Positions 26,529 to 34,797 of a stretch of 64,000 nt of DNA are shown here, in pieces. Numbering within the stretch: the stretch's first letter is position 1; every line of letters starts with the position of its first letter. The position numbers and the translations under genes were made by a program. The notes beneath the pieces are model-generated. The model was not told the DNA's origin and searched no databases. It worked only from the letters and a program-made list of their open reading frames with translations. The DNA is from Geobacter sp. SVR (GTDB lineage Bacteria; Desulfobacterota; Desulfuromonadia; Geobacterales; Pseudopelobacteraceae), in NCBI RefSeq assembly GCF_016865365.1, contig NZ_AP024469.1, positions 2,076,501-2,140,500 of the forward strand, read 5' to 3'.

Positions 26529-26791
26529 GGTTGTTCAAAAATGGGCAGGTCGTCGCACCCGCAGGAAGCCCCGCGGAGACCCTCACCCGGCCTTTGGCCA
26601 CCCTCTCCCGAAGAGAGAGGGAACAGAATGCCCTCCCCCTCTGGGGGAGGGATAGGGAGAGGGCTGCCGTGCTACGCCGCACAATTTCACGTGTGAAATT
26701 GGACCGCGGAGGCGCCCGGAGGGTGAGGCCGCAGGCCGAAGTCACAAGATTACTGACGAGGACGGCGGCGATATGCCCGTTTTCAACAACC
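26529..26791. mobile_element. MITE-like element with ~28-bp terminal inverted repeats
   Basis: Left end 26529-26556 begins GGTTGTTCAAAAATGGGCA; right end 26764-26791 reads, on the minus strand, GGTTGTTGAAAACGGGCA. About 22 of 28 positions match. The interior has no gene but includes a second hairpin-rich repeat (26580-26665) made of CCCTCTCCC / GGGAGAGGG words. Size 263 bp. It fills most of the gap between the kinase operon and the next gene. A miniature transposable element or a dispersed intergenic repeat of Geobacter type; no target duplication was identified. Confidence 0.6.
26580..26608 (+). repeat. Dispersed 29-bp repeat, copy A
   Basis: A 29-base word starting CCCTCACCCGGCCTTTG, matching 28 of 29 bases with the reverse complement of 50640-50668. 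It is followed by a GGGAGAGGG-rich partner arm. Confidence 0.8.
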
Positions 26792-26841
26792 TCTTGGAAG
26801 AGGAAAATCGCCTATCGCCGCACAATCTCCCTGTGATAAAC

Positions 26842-27135
26842 TCAAGGCTTGCGGCGTTCCTTGCGGAGATGCTCCAGGACGCTGTTTTCCAGCTCGACTT
26901 CGCGGATAATCTTTTCGGCCTCGTCGCTGCTCAGCCCCACGCTGGGGCGGTTGCCCATCCAGTGGGTGAGACCCTCCGTGGGAGGGTCGAGCTTTTCCGG
27001 GAGCGGCGGTCCGGGTATGCGGCGCCCGTTGATGTACAGCGCGGCCTTGTAAGCGCCCGCTTCCTTGACGATAGCGAATTCGGCTTTCATGCCCGTTGAC
27101 AGTATTTTGGTCAGTATCGTGCGCTTGAAAAGCAT
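26842..27135 (-). CDS. Conserved-looking hypothetical protein (97 aa)
   Basis: An unrecognised small soluble protein. It begins MLFKRTILTKILSTGMKAEF, has a central Pro-rich turn (NGRRIPGPPLPEKLDPP) and a charged C-terminal helix (SDEAEKIIREVELENSVLEHL). There are no TM helices and no Cys. GGAGC five bases before ATG 27135 supports this start; ATG 27090 is an alternative. The composition resembles a real gene, and it sits alone between the MITE-like element and a divergent MoxR gene. Confidence 0.65.
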   Translation of the reverse strand: MLFKRTILTKILSTGMKAEFAIVKEAGAYKAALYINGRRIPGPPLPEKLDPPTEGLTHWMGNRPSVGLSSDEAEKIIREVELENSVLEHLRKERRKP

Positions 27136-27334
27136 AACAGCTCCGTTGACGGTCCTTCAGGCCGGGCCGGTAACGCCTCCATGACGCTTTGAAATGCTTT
27201 TTGCCGTGGGAAGCATCCGGCGCGTTTGCTGCCCGGCTCTTCCGGATGCTCCGCATCAGATGCCGCGAATTAAGATTCTCATTTGATTTTGACTGTTTAT
27301 CCATAAAAATCAAGCGCCCAGTGAGGTTCCATCC

Positions 27335-28279
27335 TTGAAACGCAATCTTTCCAATCGGACTGCCGTCACCATGCTGGATACCTTGTGCGGGGACTATCTG
27401 CAGGGGAAGGAGGAGGTGCTGCGCCTGTCGGCCATCGCCCTCCTGTCCGGCGGACATATCCTGATCGAGGACCTGCCGGGACTGGGCAAGACCACCGTCG
27501 CCCTGGCGCTGGCCGGCAGTACCGGCCTCTCCTTTGGCCGGGTGCAATGCACCAGCGACCTGCTCCCCTCCGACATCACCGGTCTCTCTGTCTTCAACCG
27601 TGAACAGGGCACATTCACCTTTCTGCCGGGACCGATCTTCAACAATATCGTGCTTCTGGATGAGATCAACCGGGCCATGCCACGCACCCAGAGCGCGATG
27701 CTGGAAGCGATGGAGGAGCGGCGGGTAACAGTGGAGGGGGTGACTCACCCTCTGCCCGATCCCTTCATGGTGTTTGCCACCCAGAATCCCTCCGACCAGA
27801 GCGGCACCTTTCCGCTGCCGGAGTCCCAGCTCGACCGTTTCCTGATTTGCACCGGTATTGGCTATCCACCCGAAAAGCTTGAACGGGAGATCATTTCCGG
27901 AGGGGGTATCCGCGAACGGATCGGCGAGATCGTTCCGGTGGCGACCGCTGCCGATATCCTGGCTGCCCGGCACGCCGTTGCGCACGAGGTGTACCTGTCC
28001 GAAAAGCTGGTTTCCTATATACATGCGCTGGTACTTGCCACCCGCAGCCACCGAATGATTCAGACCGGCCTTTCCACGCGTGCCGCCATCAGCCTGGCAC
28101 GGGCGGCCAGGGGAGCGGCGTTTCTGGAAGGGCGCGATTTTGTCGCACCCGAGGATGTGAAAGGTGTGGCCGTGGCGGTCTGTGCCCATCGTCTGGTCAT
28201 GAGGCCGGAGCATTTCGGCTCCGACCGGGGAGAGGTCGTACGGGAACTGCTCGACGACATAGCGTTGCCTCTGCATTGA
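27335..28279 (+). CDS. MoxR-family AAA+ ATPase
   Basis: A 314-residue AAA+ ATPase with Walker A LPGLGKTT (~47-54), Walker B VLLDEINRA and sensor-1 FATQNPSD, the exact MoxR signature set, plus a C-terminal helical lid. MoxR proteins act as chaperones or activators for metal-centre or VWA proteins and are typically encoded before DUF58 and transglutaminase genes, as here. The start appears to be TTG 27335 (GAGG nine bases upstream); ATG 27371 is an alternative. The stop overlaps the DUF58 start (TTGA). Confidence 0.92.
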   Translation: MKRNLSNRTAVTMLDTLCGDYLQGKEEVLRLSAIALLSGGHILIEDLPGLGKTTVALALAGSTGLSFGRVQCTSDLLPSDITGLSVFNREQGTFTFLPGPIFNNIVLLDEINRAMPRTQSAMLEAMEERRVTVEGVTHPLPDPFMVFATQNPSDQSGTFPLPESQLDRFLICTGIGYPPEKLEREIISGGGIRERIGEIVPVATAADILAARHAVAHEVYLSEKLVSYIHALVLATRSHRMIQTGLSTRAAISLARAARGAAFLEGRDFVAPEDVKGVAVAVCAHRLVMRPEHFGSDRGEVVRELLDDIALPLH

Positions 28280-29208
28280 ACTCCGGGACCGGAACGTTCC
28301 GCTCGGGACGGGACGGAAGGGTACGCGGTACGCGGTTCCGGGTGAGAATCGGGACGTCCGGCGCACTGTATATCGCCCTTACGCTGCTGCTCGGTTTTTC
28401 CGCCATCAATACGGGAAACAACCTGCTGTTCCTGGTCGTGGCGGGACTGCTCGCCTTCATGTCGGTCACCGGGCTGGCCGGCATGTTCAATCTTCGGAAG
28501 CTGACCCCCGAACTCCTGCCGCCGGCAGAGATCTTCGCCGGTACCCTGGCCCCCTTTCGCCTGCGTCTCCATAACACCAAACGATACATTCCTTCATTTC
28601 TCATCCGGCTGGAGGTTTCCGGCGGGGGGAGTGTCACGATTCCGATGATACTGGCTGGAAGTTCGGCCGACGGCACGGTGGGGCTGGCGTTTCCGGTACG
28701 GGGATATGCTGGTGTCAGGAGTGTGGTGCTGAGTTCGCCCTTTCCGGTCAATTTCTTTATTCGCAGCCGGATCTTTCCGCTGGATCCGAACTGCATCATA
28801 TTTCCGCGGCTGCTGTCCGGTATGGCGGTCGATCCGGGACGCGAGGCTGAGCGTGCCGGCCAGGCCGCCCGGCAGGCGCACGGCCTTGACGGAGAATTGG
28901 AAAGCATCACAGGGTATTCCGGCCGGGAGCCGCTCAGGATGATCCACTGGAAGCACACGGCACGCACTGACGAACTGCTGGTAAAGGAATTCGGGCTGCT
29001 GACCGCACCTCCGCTGTTCATCGAACTGGATGCGCTGGCAGGCACTACCCTCGAAGACCGTATTTCGCATGCGGCCTGGCTGGTGCAGCACTGGGCCGGC
29101 CAGCGGCCGGTGGGGCTCAGGCTGTCCGACCGTTCGGTCCCGGCCGGGATGGGGCAACACCACCGTTTGTTCCTGCTGAAGGAACTGGCATTGTATGGCA
29201 ACGATTAG
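28276..29208 (+). CDS. DUF58 domain protein (VWA-like, membrane-anchored)
   Basis: A 310-residue protein. Two N-terminal TM helices (ALYIALTLLLGFSAINTGNNLLFLVVAGLLAFMSV) are followed by a beta-rich region and the DUF58 core, with REPLRMIHWKHTARTDELLVKEF as its hallmark. It is usually partnered with a MoxR ATPase and a transglutaminase-like membrane protein; together they are thought to process or assemble envelope proteins. The start is TTG 28276, overlapping the moxR-like stop by 4 bases. It also overlaps the downstream gene by 14 bases, indicating a tight operon. Confidence 0.9.
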   Translation: MNSGTGTFRSGRDGRVRGTRFRVRIGTSGALYIALTLLLGFSAINTGNNLLFLVVAGLLAFMSVTGLAGMFNLRKLTPELLPPAEIFAGTLAPFRLRLHNTKRYIPSFLIRLEVSGGGSVTIPMILAGSSADGTVGLAFPVRGYAGVRSVVLSSPFPVNFFIRSRIFPLDPNCIIFPRLLSGMAVDPGREAERAGQAARQAHGLDGELESITGYSGREPLRMIHWKHTARTDELLVKEFGLLTAPPLFIELDALAGTTLEDRISHAAWLVQHWAGQRPVGLRLSDRSVPAGMGQHHRLFLLKELALYGND

Positions 29209-31114
29209 AACGCTGATAACGGTACTTTCCTATGCCATTGCCCTGTGCGGGCTCGTGCCGCTTTTTTCCTGGCTGGCACCCGTTCCGCGCCTGCTGGCTG
29301 CAGCCGGCCTGATAGCAGGCATCTGGCAGGACCGCCGCGGCGCCTGGCCGCTCAAGACTTGGATGCTGAACATTTCGATCGTGCCGGTTTTTCTGTTCTA
29401 CGCCTCCCGGTTCAGCCGTACCGATGCCGTTCAGCCGGTCGTGAGTTTTCTGGCGATCCTGCTGGCGGTTCGCCTGCTGGGGGAGAAGAGCCCTCGCCAC
29501 TACCTGCAGATCTACGCCCTGTCGCTATTTTGTCTGGCCGCCTCCTCGCTCTTCGATCTGAGCCCCTTTTTCCTGCTGTACCTGGCCCTGATGCTGTTCA
29601 TGGTGGCGGTATCGCTGGTTTTGCTGACATTTTGGTGCCAGGAGGAGCGGATGGAGATCCCGCGGGCCGCGCTGCAGCGTATAGTTGCCGCTGGCCTGCT
29701 GATGCCGCTGCTGTCGTTGCCGTTCCTGGTCCTCCTGTTTCCGCTGCTGCCCCGTACCCAGTTTCCGTTATGGAATTTCCTGGCAGCGCCGGCATCCCGC
29801 ATCAGCGGCTTTTCCGACCGGGTCGAACCCGGCGGCAGCAGCACGATGGCTGAGTCCGCTGCACCGGCATTTCGTGCGGAGCTGCCGCGGCAGCCGCAGC
29901 CGCAGCTTTACTGGCGCGGCATCGTTTTCAACCGCTTCGACGGCAGGCGCTGGGTTCGCGGTCCAATTCCGCCGGAGACTGTCGTCTACGGCAGTCCGCG
30001 CGTCAGCCAGGTGATTTTCCCGGAACCGGGGCTGGTCGGGTTCCTGCCTGCCCTGGACGCGCCGGCAAGCATTACCGCTGCACGCGTCAGACGTTCGCCC
30101 GATGGTATTTTTCAGGTGCCGGCCAGCGCCCGGATCCGGAGCTATGCCGCCGAATCATTCCCCGCCGGCACGCTGCCGGTGGCCGGCAGCATTGACCGCA
30201 CTTTTTACCTGCAACTGCCCCCGGGCATCCCCGAGCGCATCAAACGTCTGGCAAAAGACATACATGTCGGCGGGAAAAGCGATTCCGGCCGCCTGGAGCT
30301 GTTGGAACGCTATTTCCGCACCGGCGGCTACCGGTACACCCTGCGGGATCTGCCGACCGGGGATAATGCCCTGGAGCGTTTTCTGTTTGAAACCAGGCAG
30401 GGGCACTGCGAATTTTTCGCCTCTGCCTTCGGTGTCGTGTTGCGCGCCGCCGGAGTCCCGGCCCGCCTGGTGGGTGGCTATCTGGGGGGAGAGTATAACG
30501 ACCTGGGGGGCTATTATCTGGTCAGCGAACGGATGGCGCACGTCTGGGTCGAGGCCTACGTCAACGGGCAGTGGCTGCGGGTCGACCCCAGCAGCTATGC
30601 CGGGAATGCGGGGAGCGTCTGGGGGAGCCGGCCGCAGAGAAGTTTTACCATGCGGCTGCGCCTGGCAATCGATTCGTTCGATCATGCCTGGAACAGGTCG
30701 GTGATCAACTACGATTTCGAACGTCAGGTGGAGATGGCCCGCACGGCCGGAAAGAAGCTTCAAGGGCTGAAAGCGGGACCGGTGCTGAAGGCTCTGCAAT
30801 GGCCGCTGGCGCTGTCGGCAGCAATGCTGCTCGTGGCGGCCGCCATCCTCAACCGGAAAAAACTGTGGCCCACACCGGCGGAACGCCTGCTGCGCAGATT
30901 TTATCGGCAAGTTGAGCACGACTGCGGTGTTCGGGTGCTTCCGGGGCAGGGGCTGTTCGAACTGGCGGAGTCGACCGGCAATGCGAGTGTGCGGACTTTC
31001 GTAGAGATCTATGCCGGCGCGTTGTATCGGGACCGGCCCCTGACCGCGGAGGAGTATGATCGTCTGAAGCGCCTGTTGAAGAAAGGGTTTGCCGTCAGCT
31101 CTCCCGTTTCCTGA
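29195..31114 (+). CDS. TgpA-like membrane transglutaminase/protease homologue (DUF3488)
   Basis: A 639-residue membrane protein. Five or six N-terminal TM helices (about 5-185) precede a periplasmic transglutaminase-like domain (about 340-480) with the triad Cys in QGHCEFFASAF (~404), His in ERMAHVWVEAY (~448) and Asp in LRVDPSS (~463). One more TM helix follows (~535-555, WPLALSAAMLLVAAAIL), then a DUF4129-like cytoplasmic tail. It matches Pseudomonas TgpA-type proteins that are encoded with MoxR and DUF58 proteins. The 3' end overlaps the convergent methyltransferase gene by 20 bases. Confidence 0.92.
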   Translation: MATIRTLITVLSYAIALCGLVPLFSWLAPVPRLLAAAGLIAGIWQDRRGAWPLKTWMLNISIVPVFLFYASRFSRTDAVQPVVSFLAILLAVRLLGEKSPRHYLQIYALSLFCLAASSLFDLSPFFLLYLALMLFMVAVSLVLLTFWCQEERMEIPRAALQRIVAAGLLMPLLSLPFLVLLFPLLPRTQFPLWNFLAAPASRISGFSDRVEPGGSSTMAESAAPAFRAELPRQPQPQLYWRGIVFNRFDGRRWVRGPIPPETVVYGSPRVSQVIFPEPGLVGFLPALDAPASITAARVRRSPDGIFQVPASARIRSYAAESFPAGTLPVAGSIDRTFYLQLPPGIPERIKRLAKDIHVGGKSDSGRLELLERYFRTGGYRYTLRDLPTGDNALERFLFETRQGHCEFFASAFGVVLRAAGVPARLVGGYLGGEYNDLGGYYLVSERMAHVWVEAYVNGQWLRVDPSSYAGNAGSVWGSRPQRSFTMRLRLAIDSFDHAWNRSVINYDFERQVEMARTAGKKLQGLKAGPVLKALQWPLALSAAMLLVAAAILNRKKLWPTPAERLLRRFYRQVEHDCGVRVLPGQGLFELAESTGNASVRTFVEIYAGALYRDRPLTAEEYDRLKRLLKKGFAVSSPVS

Positions 31115-31712
31115 ACAGCACCCTTGCGGTCGGCATCTCTCCTTCTGCCACCTCCCGCACCTCTTCCTGGAACAGCACTTCTCCCGGCAGAGCTTGGAAC
31201 ATCTTCCCCAGCTCCCCGTAGCGCAGCAGGTATTCGGCAGTGTGGGTCCCCGAGGTTTCAGGCGATTCCAGGATCGTATCCACGATCAGAAGTCCCCCCG
31301 GCGCCAGGGCGGCAAAGGCCTGGGGAATCAGGTCGCGCAGCAGGAAGTTGAAATTGATGATCAGGTCATATTCTTCGTCAATGCAATAATCCTCCAGATC
31401 CGCCCAGCGGAAATCAACCGTTACTCCCGCCTCAGTCGCCCACCGGTCCGCTTTTGCCAGACCCACGTCCGAGATGTCCAGCCCGGTTACCTCAAAGCCG
31501 TGCCGGGCCAGAAAGATCGCGTTGCGCCCTTCGCCGCAGGCAATGTCCAGTGCCCGCCGACCGGGAGCCAGGGCCTTTATGCGTTCCATTTCCCGGGCCA
31601 GGAACGGAGAGGGGCGCACGCCCAGAAATGCCTCTTCCGATCCGAAACGCAGATTCCATTTGAGCCTGTCCTCTTCCATCACTCCACCGTTCCTCTCATT
31701 TCGAATATGCAC
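31095..31712 (-). CDS. SAM-dependent class I methyltransferase (TehB-like)
   Basis: A 205-residue cytosolic methyltransferase. Motif I is ALDIACGEGRNAIFLARHG, motif II is VTGLDIS, and motif IV is the acidic DLIINFNFLL region, which places it near TehB/tellurite-resistance and thiopurine-type small-molecule methyltransferases. The substrate is unknown. It is convergent with, and overlaps, the transglutaminase gene. Confidence 0.88.
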   Translation of the reverse strand: MHIRNERNGGVMEEDRLKWNLRFGSEEAFLGVRPSPFLAREMERIKALAPGRRALDIACGEGRNAIFLARHGFEVTGLDISDVGLAKADRWATEAGVTVDFRWADLEDYCIDEEYDLIINFNFLLRDLIPQAFAALAPGGLLIVDTILESPETSGTHTAEYLLRYGELGKMFQALPGEVLFQEEVREVAEGEMPTARVLFRKRES

Positions 31713-31764
31713 CAGCCTCTGTAGCAGAAAAATCAGGCTTTTTCCTCACGAGACTTTTTCGCAA

Positions 31765-31774
31765 TTTTGCAAAA
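31765..31774. promoter_or_regulatory. Palindrome TTTTGCAAAA, copy 1 (putative enhancer)
   Basis: A perfect 10-bp palindrome about 245 bp before the predicted sigma-54 start site; the same word recurs at 31916-31925. Enhancer-binding sites at this distance are typical of sigma-54 promoters. Inference. Confidence 0.45.
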
Positions 31775-31915
31775 CGATGCGGAAAGAATCTTTGCATATC
31801 TGCGAAGTTTGTCAAGGGCGGCCATCATTGTTTCCAAAGTGCCGAGTATTGCAGGTTTTCAGCGTTCCAGCCATTCAAATCTCAGGAACAGGGTTCCGGT
31901 TTGTGTGGCCGGTTG

Positions 31916-31925
31916 TTTTGCAAAA
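31916..31925. promoter_or_regulatory. Palindrome TTTTGCAAAA, copy 2 (putative enhancer)
   Basis: Identical to the copy at 31765, centred about 100 bp before the sigma-54 start site, and followed by a half-site-like GCGCAAAAC at 31938. Confidence 0.5.
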
Positions 31926-31994
31926 GTGTGAAAGATCGCGCAAAACTGCACTTTTAATTTTGTAATATGCTGATTTCATTGAATAAAGTTTTGT

Positions 31995-32010
31995 TGGCAC
32001 ATGTCATGCT
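31995..32010 (+). promoter_or_regulatory. Sigma-54 promoter
   Basis: TGGCAC-ATGTC-ATGCT: the -24 GG (31996-31997) and -12 GC (32008-32009) are separated by exactly ten bases, and flanking bases match the consensus TGGCAC-N5-TTGCT with one mismatch. The start would be about 32021, with the first gene at 32050. Confidence 0.75.
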
Positions 32011-32049
32011 GTATACACGGTAAACGAACGCGTCTTGAGGTTCTCAACC

Positions 32050-32247
32050 ATGACAAAGACTGAAGTATGCCCTTTCTTCGGCAAGAAGGATGATTACTGC
32101 GATGTTGGATGCGGCTACATATCTCCCCATGACGTGAACCAGATCATTCACTACTGCAACGGACGGTTTAAGGGATGCGTCAAGTACCGCGAACTTGTGG
32201 ACCGCTTTCCCGGCGGTCTGGTCCACCTTGCCAAGGTGGTGGCCTGA
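32050..32247 (+). CDS. Small Cys-rich protein (65 aa), function unknown
   Basis: A 65-residue soluble protein with five Cys (C7, C17, C21, C36, C43) in the pattern CPFF-x7-CxxxC, then YCNGRFKGCVKY. The YC-x6-C-x-Y ending recalls small zinc- or Fe-S-binding proteins of deltaproteobacteria, but I do not recognise a family. ATG 32050 follows GAGG by ten bases. It is the first gene after the sigma-54 promoter and is followed by two membrane-protein genes in the same direction. Confidence 0.75.
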   Translation: MTKTEVCPFFGKKDDYCDVGCGYISPHDVNQIIHYCNGRFKGCVKYRELVDRFPGGLVHLAKVVA

Positions 32248-32325
32248 AAAGGACCGCACCCAAAAAACAGTGCGCTTACCATGAAAATTTAAAAATAGGG
32301 ATCACTTCCTCAAGGGAGAAAGACA

Positions 32326-32577
32326 ATGAGCGAAAAAGAACTTGAATTGCTGTCGAGAATCGAGGAGCTGGAGCGTCATACCTGGCGTAACAGTGCCATT
32401 CTGCGCTCGGTGGCCATGGTCGCCTTTACGGCGTTGATCGGCATCGTGGTCGCCTCGGGCGTGGTCGGGGGGGGACGCGGCAGCCACTGGTCCGGTCCGG
32501 CCTGGAACACCATGTGGCTGTATGGGCTCTTTGCGGCCAATGCGGTATCCATGTTCTGGACCACGCACAAGGAGTGA
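32326..32577 (+). CDS. Small two-TM membrane protein (83 aa), function unknown
   Basis: An 83-residue protein: a charged N-terminal helix (SEKELELLSRIEELERHTW), TM1 about 26-48 (ILRSVAMVAFTALIGIVVASG), a Gly-rich loop and TM2 about 60-77 (TMWLYGLFAANAVSMFW). A good ribosome-binding site (AAGGGAGAAAG) precedes ATG 32326. There is no family recognised. Same orientation as the flanking genes, 79 bp after the Cys-rich gene. Confidence 0.75.
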   Translation: MSEKELELLSRIEELERHTWRNSAILRSVAMVAFTALIGIVVASGVVGGGRGSHWSGPAWNTMWLYGLFAANAVSMFWTTHKE

Positions 32578-32593
32578 AAACAGGGTGGGTGTT

Positions 32594-32639
32594 CAGGTTG
32601 AGGGTTGTAATCTCGGCCTTGACCTTTAACCTTGACCTG
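32594..32639. repeat. Degenerate hairpin of AGGTTGAGG / CCTTGACCT words
   Basis: CAGGTTGAGGGTTG pairs imperfectly with CCTTTAACCTTGACCTG. It lies between two co-directional genes, with no T-tract. Same style as the hairpins at 47991-48100 and 55367-55397. Confidence 0.5.
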
Positions 32640-32662
32640 ATTTCCCACGGAGGAGTACAGCC

Positions 32663-33709
32663 ATGCCAATGAAAATTTCCAACGCCATCCTGCTGCTGGT
32701 GGTCTGCGTTGTCTGCGCGGCCTTCAACATGCAGGTCTTTGCCGGTCTGGACGAGATGATGGGCGACCAGTACTGGGTTGTCGACACCACCAAGGGGGAT
32801 AACGGCTGGTATGCCATGGGGCTTCTGCCCCATGTCAAGAAGGTGCCGAAAGATGTGGTCAAGGCAGTCAACAGCGATCCCGCAGCCAAAGAGAAATACG
32901 TGATTTACGCCCAGAACGGCGATTTTGCCGGCAACTCCGTCTACGGCATCTGTTTCGGCATTCCGCTGATCATGTACCTGATCTGGTTCGCCTTTATCAT
33001 CGGCTTTCCCGACCGGGTCGATCCATACCTGCTGCCGCGCAAGATCTTCACCATCGCGGTGATCATCGCCTGTTCCGTGATCGCCAACCTGTTCCTGATG
33101 CGTATCGCGGCGGATTTCGCACGAGAACCGATGGCGCGCATCGCCAATGTGGCCGGCAACCATGCCTCGCTCCTGTTCCACAACGCCGGTATCTGGTTCG
33201 CCATCCTGTTTTCGGCCCTGGGCACCCACAGCCATTCCTTCAGCGAGATAAAGGCGCCTGACAGCCGCAACTGGCAGACCCAGGCCAATGAGAAATTCAA
33301 CTGGATGTTTGTGCTGCTGGCTGTCGTGACGGTCCTGGAGATCACCCTGGTGAAGAATAAACTGGCTCTGCCCGATGCGGCCGTGGATTATTCGGTGTGG
33401 ATCATCTGGGTGGTAATTTTCATGCGCATGTACGGATTTTCACCCAAGTACTGGATCAAGCGCCCCACCGGCATAGCCATCATGATCGTCGGTACGCTGC
33501 TGACCCTGTCCGCCTTCTACATGCTTGAGCGCATTACCGGTGTACACGGGGCCGGTTTTGCCTCGCCGATCCTGGCCAAAGCGCTGGGGTCCGAGAACCA
33601 GAATATCGGCCTGTCGCTGATGGTCTCGATCTACCTGGTGTTCTGGATGGAATTCGCCGCCGCCATCCGCATGAATGGCCCAGTTAAACGAGTCATCCTG
33701 AAGAGCTGA
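32663..33709 (+). CDS. Polytopic membrane protein (348 aa), function unknown
   Basis: A 348-residue protein with about eight hydrophobic segments: an N-terminal signal-anchor (AILLLVVCVVCAAFNMQVFAG), a polar ~65-residue external loop, then helices around 95-113, 128-147, 165-185, 210-228, 243-258, 270-290 and 315-335. The aromatic/His content (HNAGIWFAILFSALGTHSHS) is notable and could bind a cofactor, but no family was recognised. It is the third gene behind the sigma-54 promoter. A GACTCAT-GGG-ATGAGTC hairpin spans its stop codon. Confidence 0.75.
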   Translation: MPMKISNAILLLVVCVVCAAFNMQVFAGLDEMMGDQYWVVDTTKGDNGWYAMGLLPHVKKVPKDVVKAVNSDPAAKEKYVIYAQNGDFAGNSVYGICFGIPLIMYLIWFAFIIGFPDRVDPYLLPRKIFTIAVIIACSVIANLFLMRIAADFAREPMARIANVAGNHASLLFHNAGIWFAILFSALGTHSHSFSEIKAPDSRNWQTQANEKFNWMFVLLAVVTVLEITLVKNKLALPDAAVDYSVWIIWVVIFMRMYGFSPKYWIKRPTGIAIMIVGTLLTLSAFYMLERITGVHGAGFASPILAKALGSENQNIGLSLMVSIYLVFWMEFAAAIRMNGPVKRVILKS

Positions 33710-33724
33710 CTCATGGGATGAGTC
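33708..33724 (+). other. Hairpin overlapping the stop codon
   Basis: GACTCAT / ATGAGTC (7 bp) with a GGG loop, immediately at the gene end. Without a T-run it is not a classical terminator; it may stabilise the transcript end. Confidence 0.4.
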
Positions 33725-33996
33725 GGTTGCCGGAACCGATGGCGCTCCATGCATCTGTCTCCATGTGCCCGCAGGCATCGCCGCGGAGGGACGACGGCAC
33801 GGAGCGCTTTTGCGGAGAGCCGCACTGCCATTACCTGCCGTGCAGCGGCGGTCCGAGGTACTCCGGCATCAGGCAGGGATACCGGAGGTGACTTGTCCGT
33901 AATGCTGTACGGCCTCCGCAGATCAAGCTCCCATTTTTACCCGCGCAGCGCCCCGGCTGCCCCTCTGTCCCTCCCGGCAGGCGCGGCACCGATCCC
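33725..33996. other. Non-coding gap before glycosyltransferase gene
   Basis: No convincing gene. A GGCGCTCC / GGAGCGC pair (about 33741 and 33800, followed by TTTTG) could form a long-loop terminator. The rest is unremarkable until the promoter at 33997. Confidence 0.35.
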
Positions 33997-34026
33997 TTGA
34001 CATTTCCGGAACATATCCCGTACTAT
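33997..34026 (+). promoter_or_regulatory. Sigma-70 promoter of glycosyltransferase gene
   Basis: A perfect -35 TTGACA (33997-34002), an 18-base spacer and -10 TACTAT (34021-34026); start site about 34033, 35 bp before the gene. Confidence 0.7.
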
Positions 34027-34067
34027 CCGGTAGAGTTTGGACAGGCCCGCCACCGGAGCAATCACGC

Positions 34068-34796
34068 TTGAAATCATTTGTCATCATTCCTACCTACAAC
34101 GAGAAAGAGAACATCGTCCGCCTGGCGGAAGAGGTTCTCAAGCAGCATCCCTCCATCAACATTCTGTTCGTGGACGACAATTCCCCCGATGGAACCGGCA
34201 CGATTGCCGATGAACTGGCATCGTCCGAAGAGCGTATCCGGGTTCTGCACCGTCCGGGCAAGCTCGGTCTGGGGTCGGCATACCGTGAAGGATTCAGGAT
34301 GGCGCTCGATCTGGGAGCCGACTACATCATCGAGATGGATGCCGACTTTTCGCACGATCCCAAGATCCTGCCGGTGTTTCTGCAAGCCGCCGCCTCCTGC
34401 GATCTTGTGATAGGTTCCCGGTACCTGAACGGCGTCAGTGTCGTCAACTGGCCGCTCCGCAGGTTGATGCTGAGCTATTTCGCCAGTGTCTATGCCCGTT
34501 TCGTCACCGGCCTGAAACTGATGGACTGCACCAGCGGCTTCAAGTGTTTCCGCCGCGAAACGCTGGAATCCATCGATATGGAGCGGGTCAAGTCCGACGG
34601 TTATTCATTCCAGATCGAAATGAATTACCGCTGCATGGAAAAAGGGCTGCGCATGATCGAGGTGCCGATCATCTTTATCGACCGTCATGCCGGCACCTCC
34701 AAGATTTCGCGGAAAATCGTGCGGGAAGCGGTGGTAATGGTGTGGAAACTGAGGCTGGGGACCGTTTTGCGACGGATATTCGGAAGAAAGGGTTAA
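34068..34796 (+). CDS. Polyprenol-monophosphate mannosyltransferase-like glycosyltransferase (GT2)
   Basis: A 242-residue GT-A fold enzyme of the dolichol/polyprenol-phosphate mannose synthase type: IIPTYNEKENI at the N-terminus, the FVDDNSPDGTG nucleotide-binding stretch, the metal-binding DxD at D91/D93 (EMDADFSHDP), and GSRYLNG. It has no C-terminal membrane domain, so it is the short soluble/peripheral DPM1 type. It would transfer a hexose from a nucleotide sugar to a lipid phosphate at the inner membrane. The start is TTG 34068 with GGAG upstream. The next gene begins two bases after its stop. Confidence 0.93.
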   Translation: MKSFVIIPTYNEKENIVRLAEEVLKQHPSINILFVDDNSPDGTGTIADELASSEERIRVLHRPGKLGLGSAYREGFRMALDLGADYIIEMDADFSHDPKILPVFLQAAASCDLVIGSRYLNGVSVVNWPLRRLMLSYFASVYARFVTGLKLMDCTSGFKCFRRETLESIDMERVKSDGYSFQIEMNYRCMEKGLRMIEVPIIFIDRHAGTSKISRKIVREAVVMVWKLRLGTVLRRIFGRKG

Positions 34797-34797
34797 C

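Noticed and set aside
26783-28366. 527-codon open frame on the minus strand
   Set aside because: Antisense to the MoxR gene and partly overlapping the small hypothetical gene in another frame.
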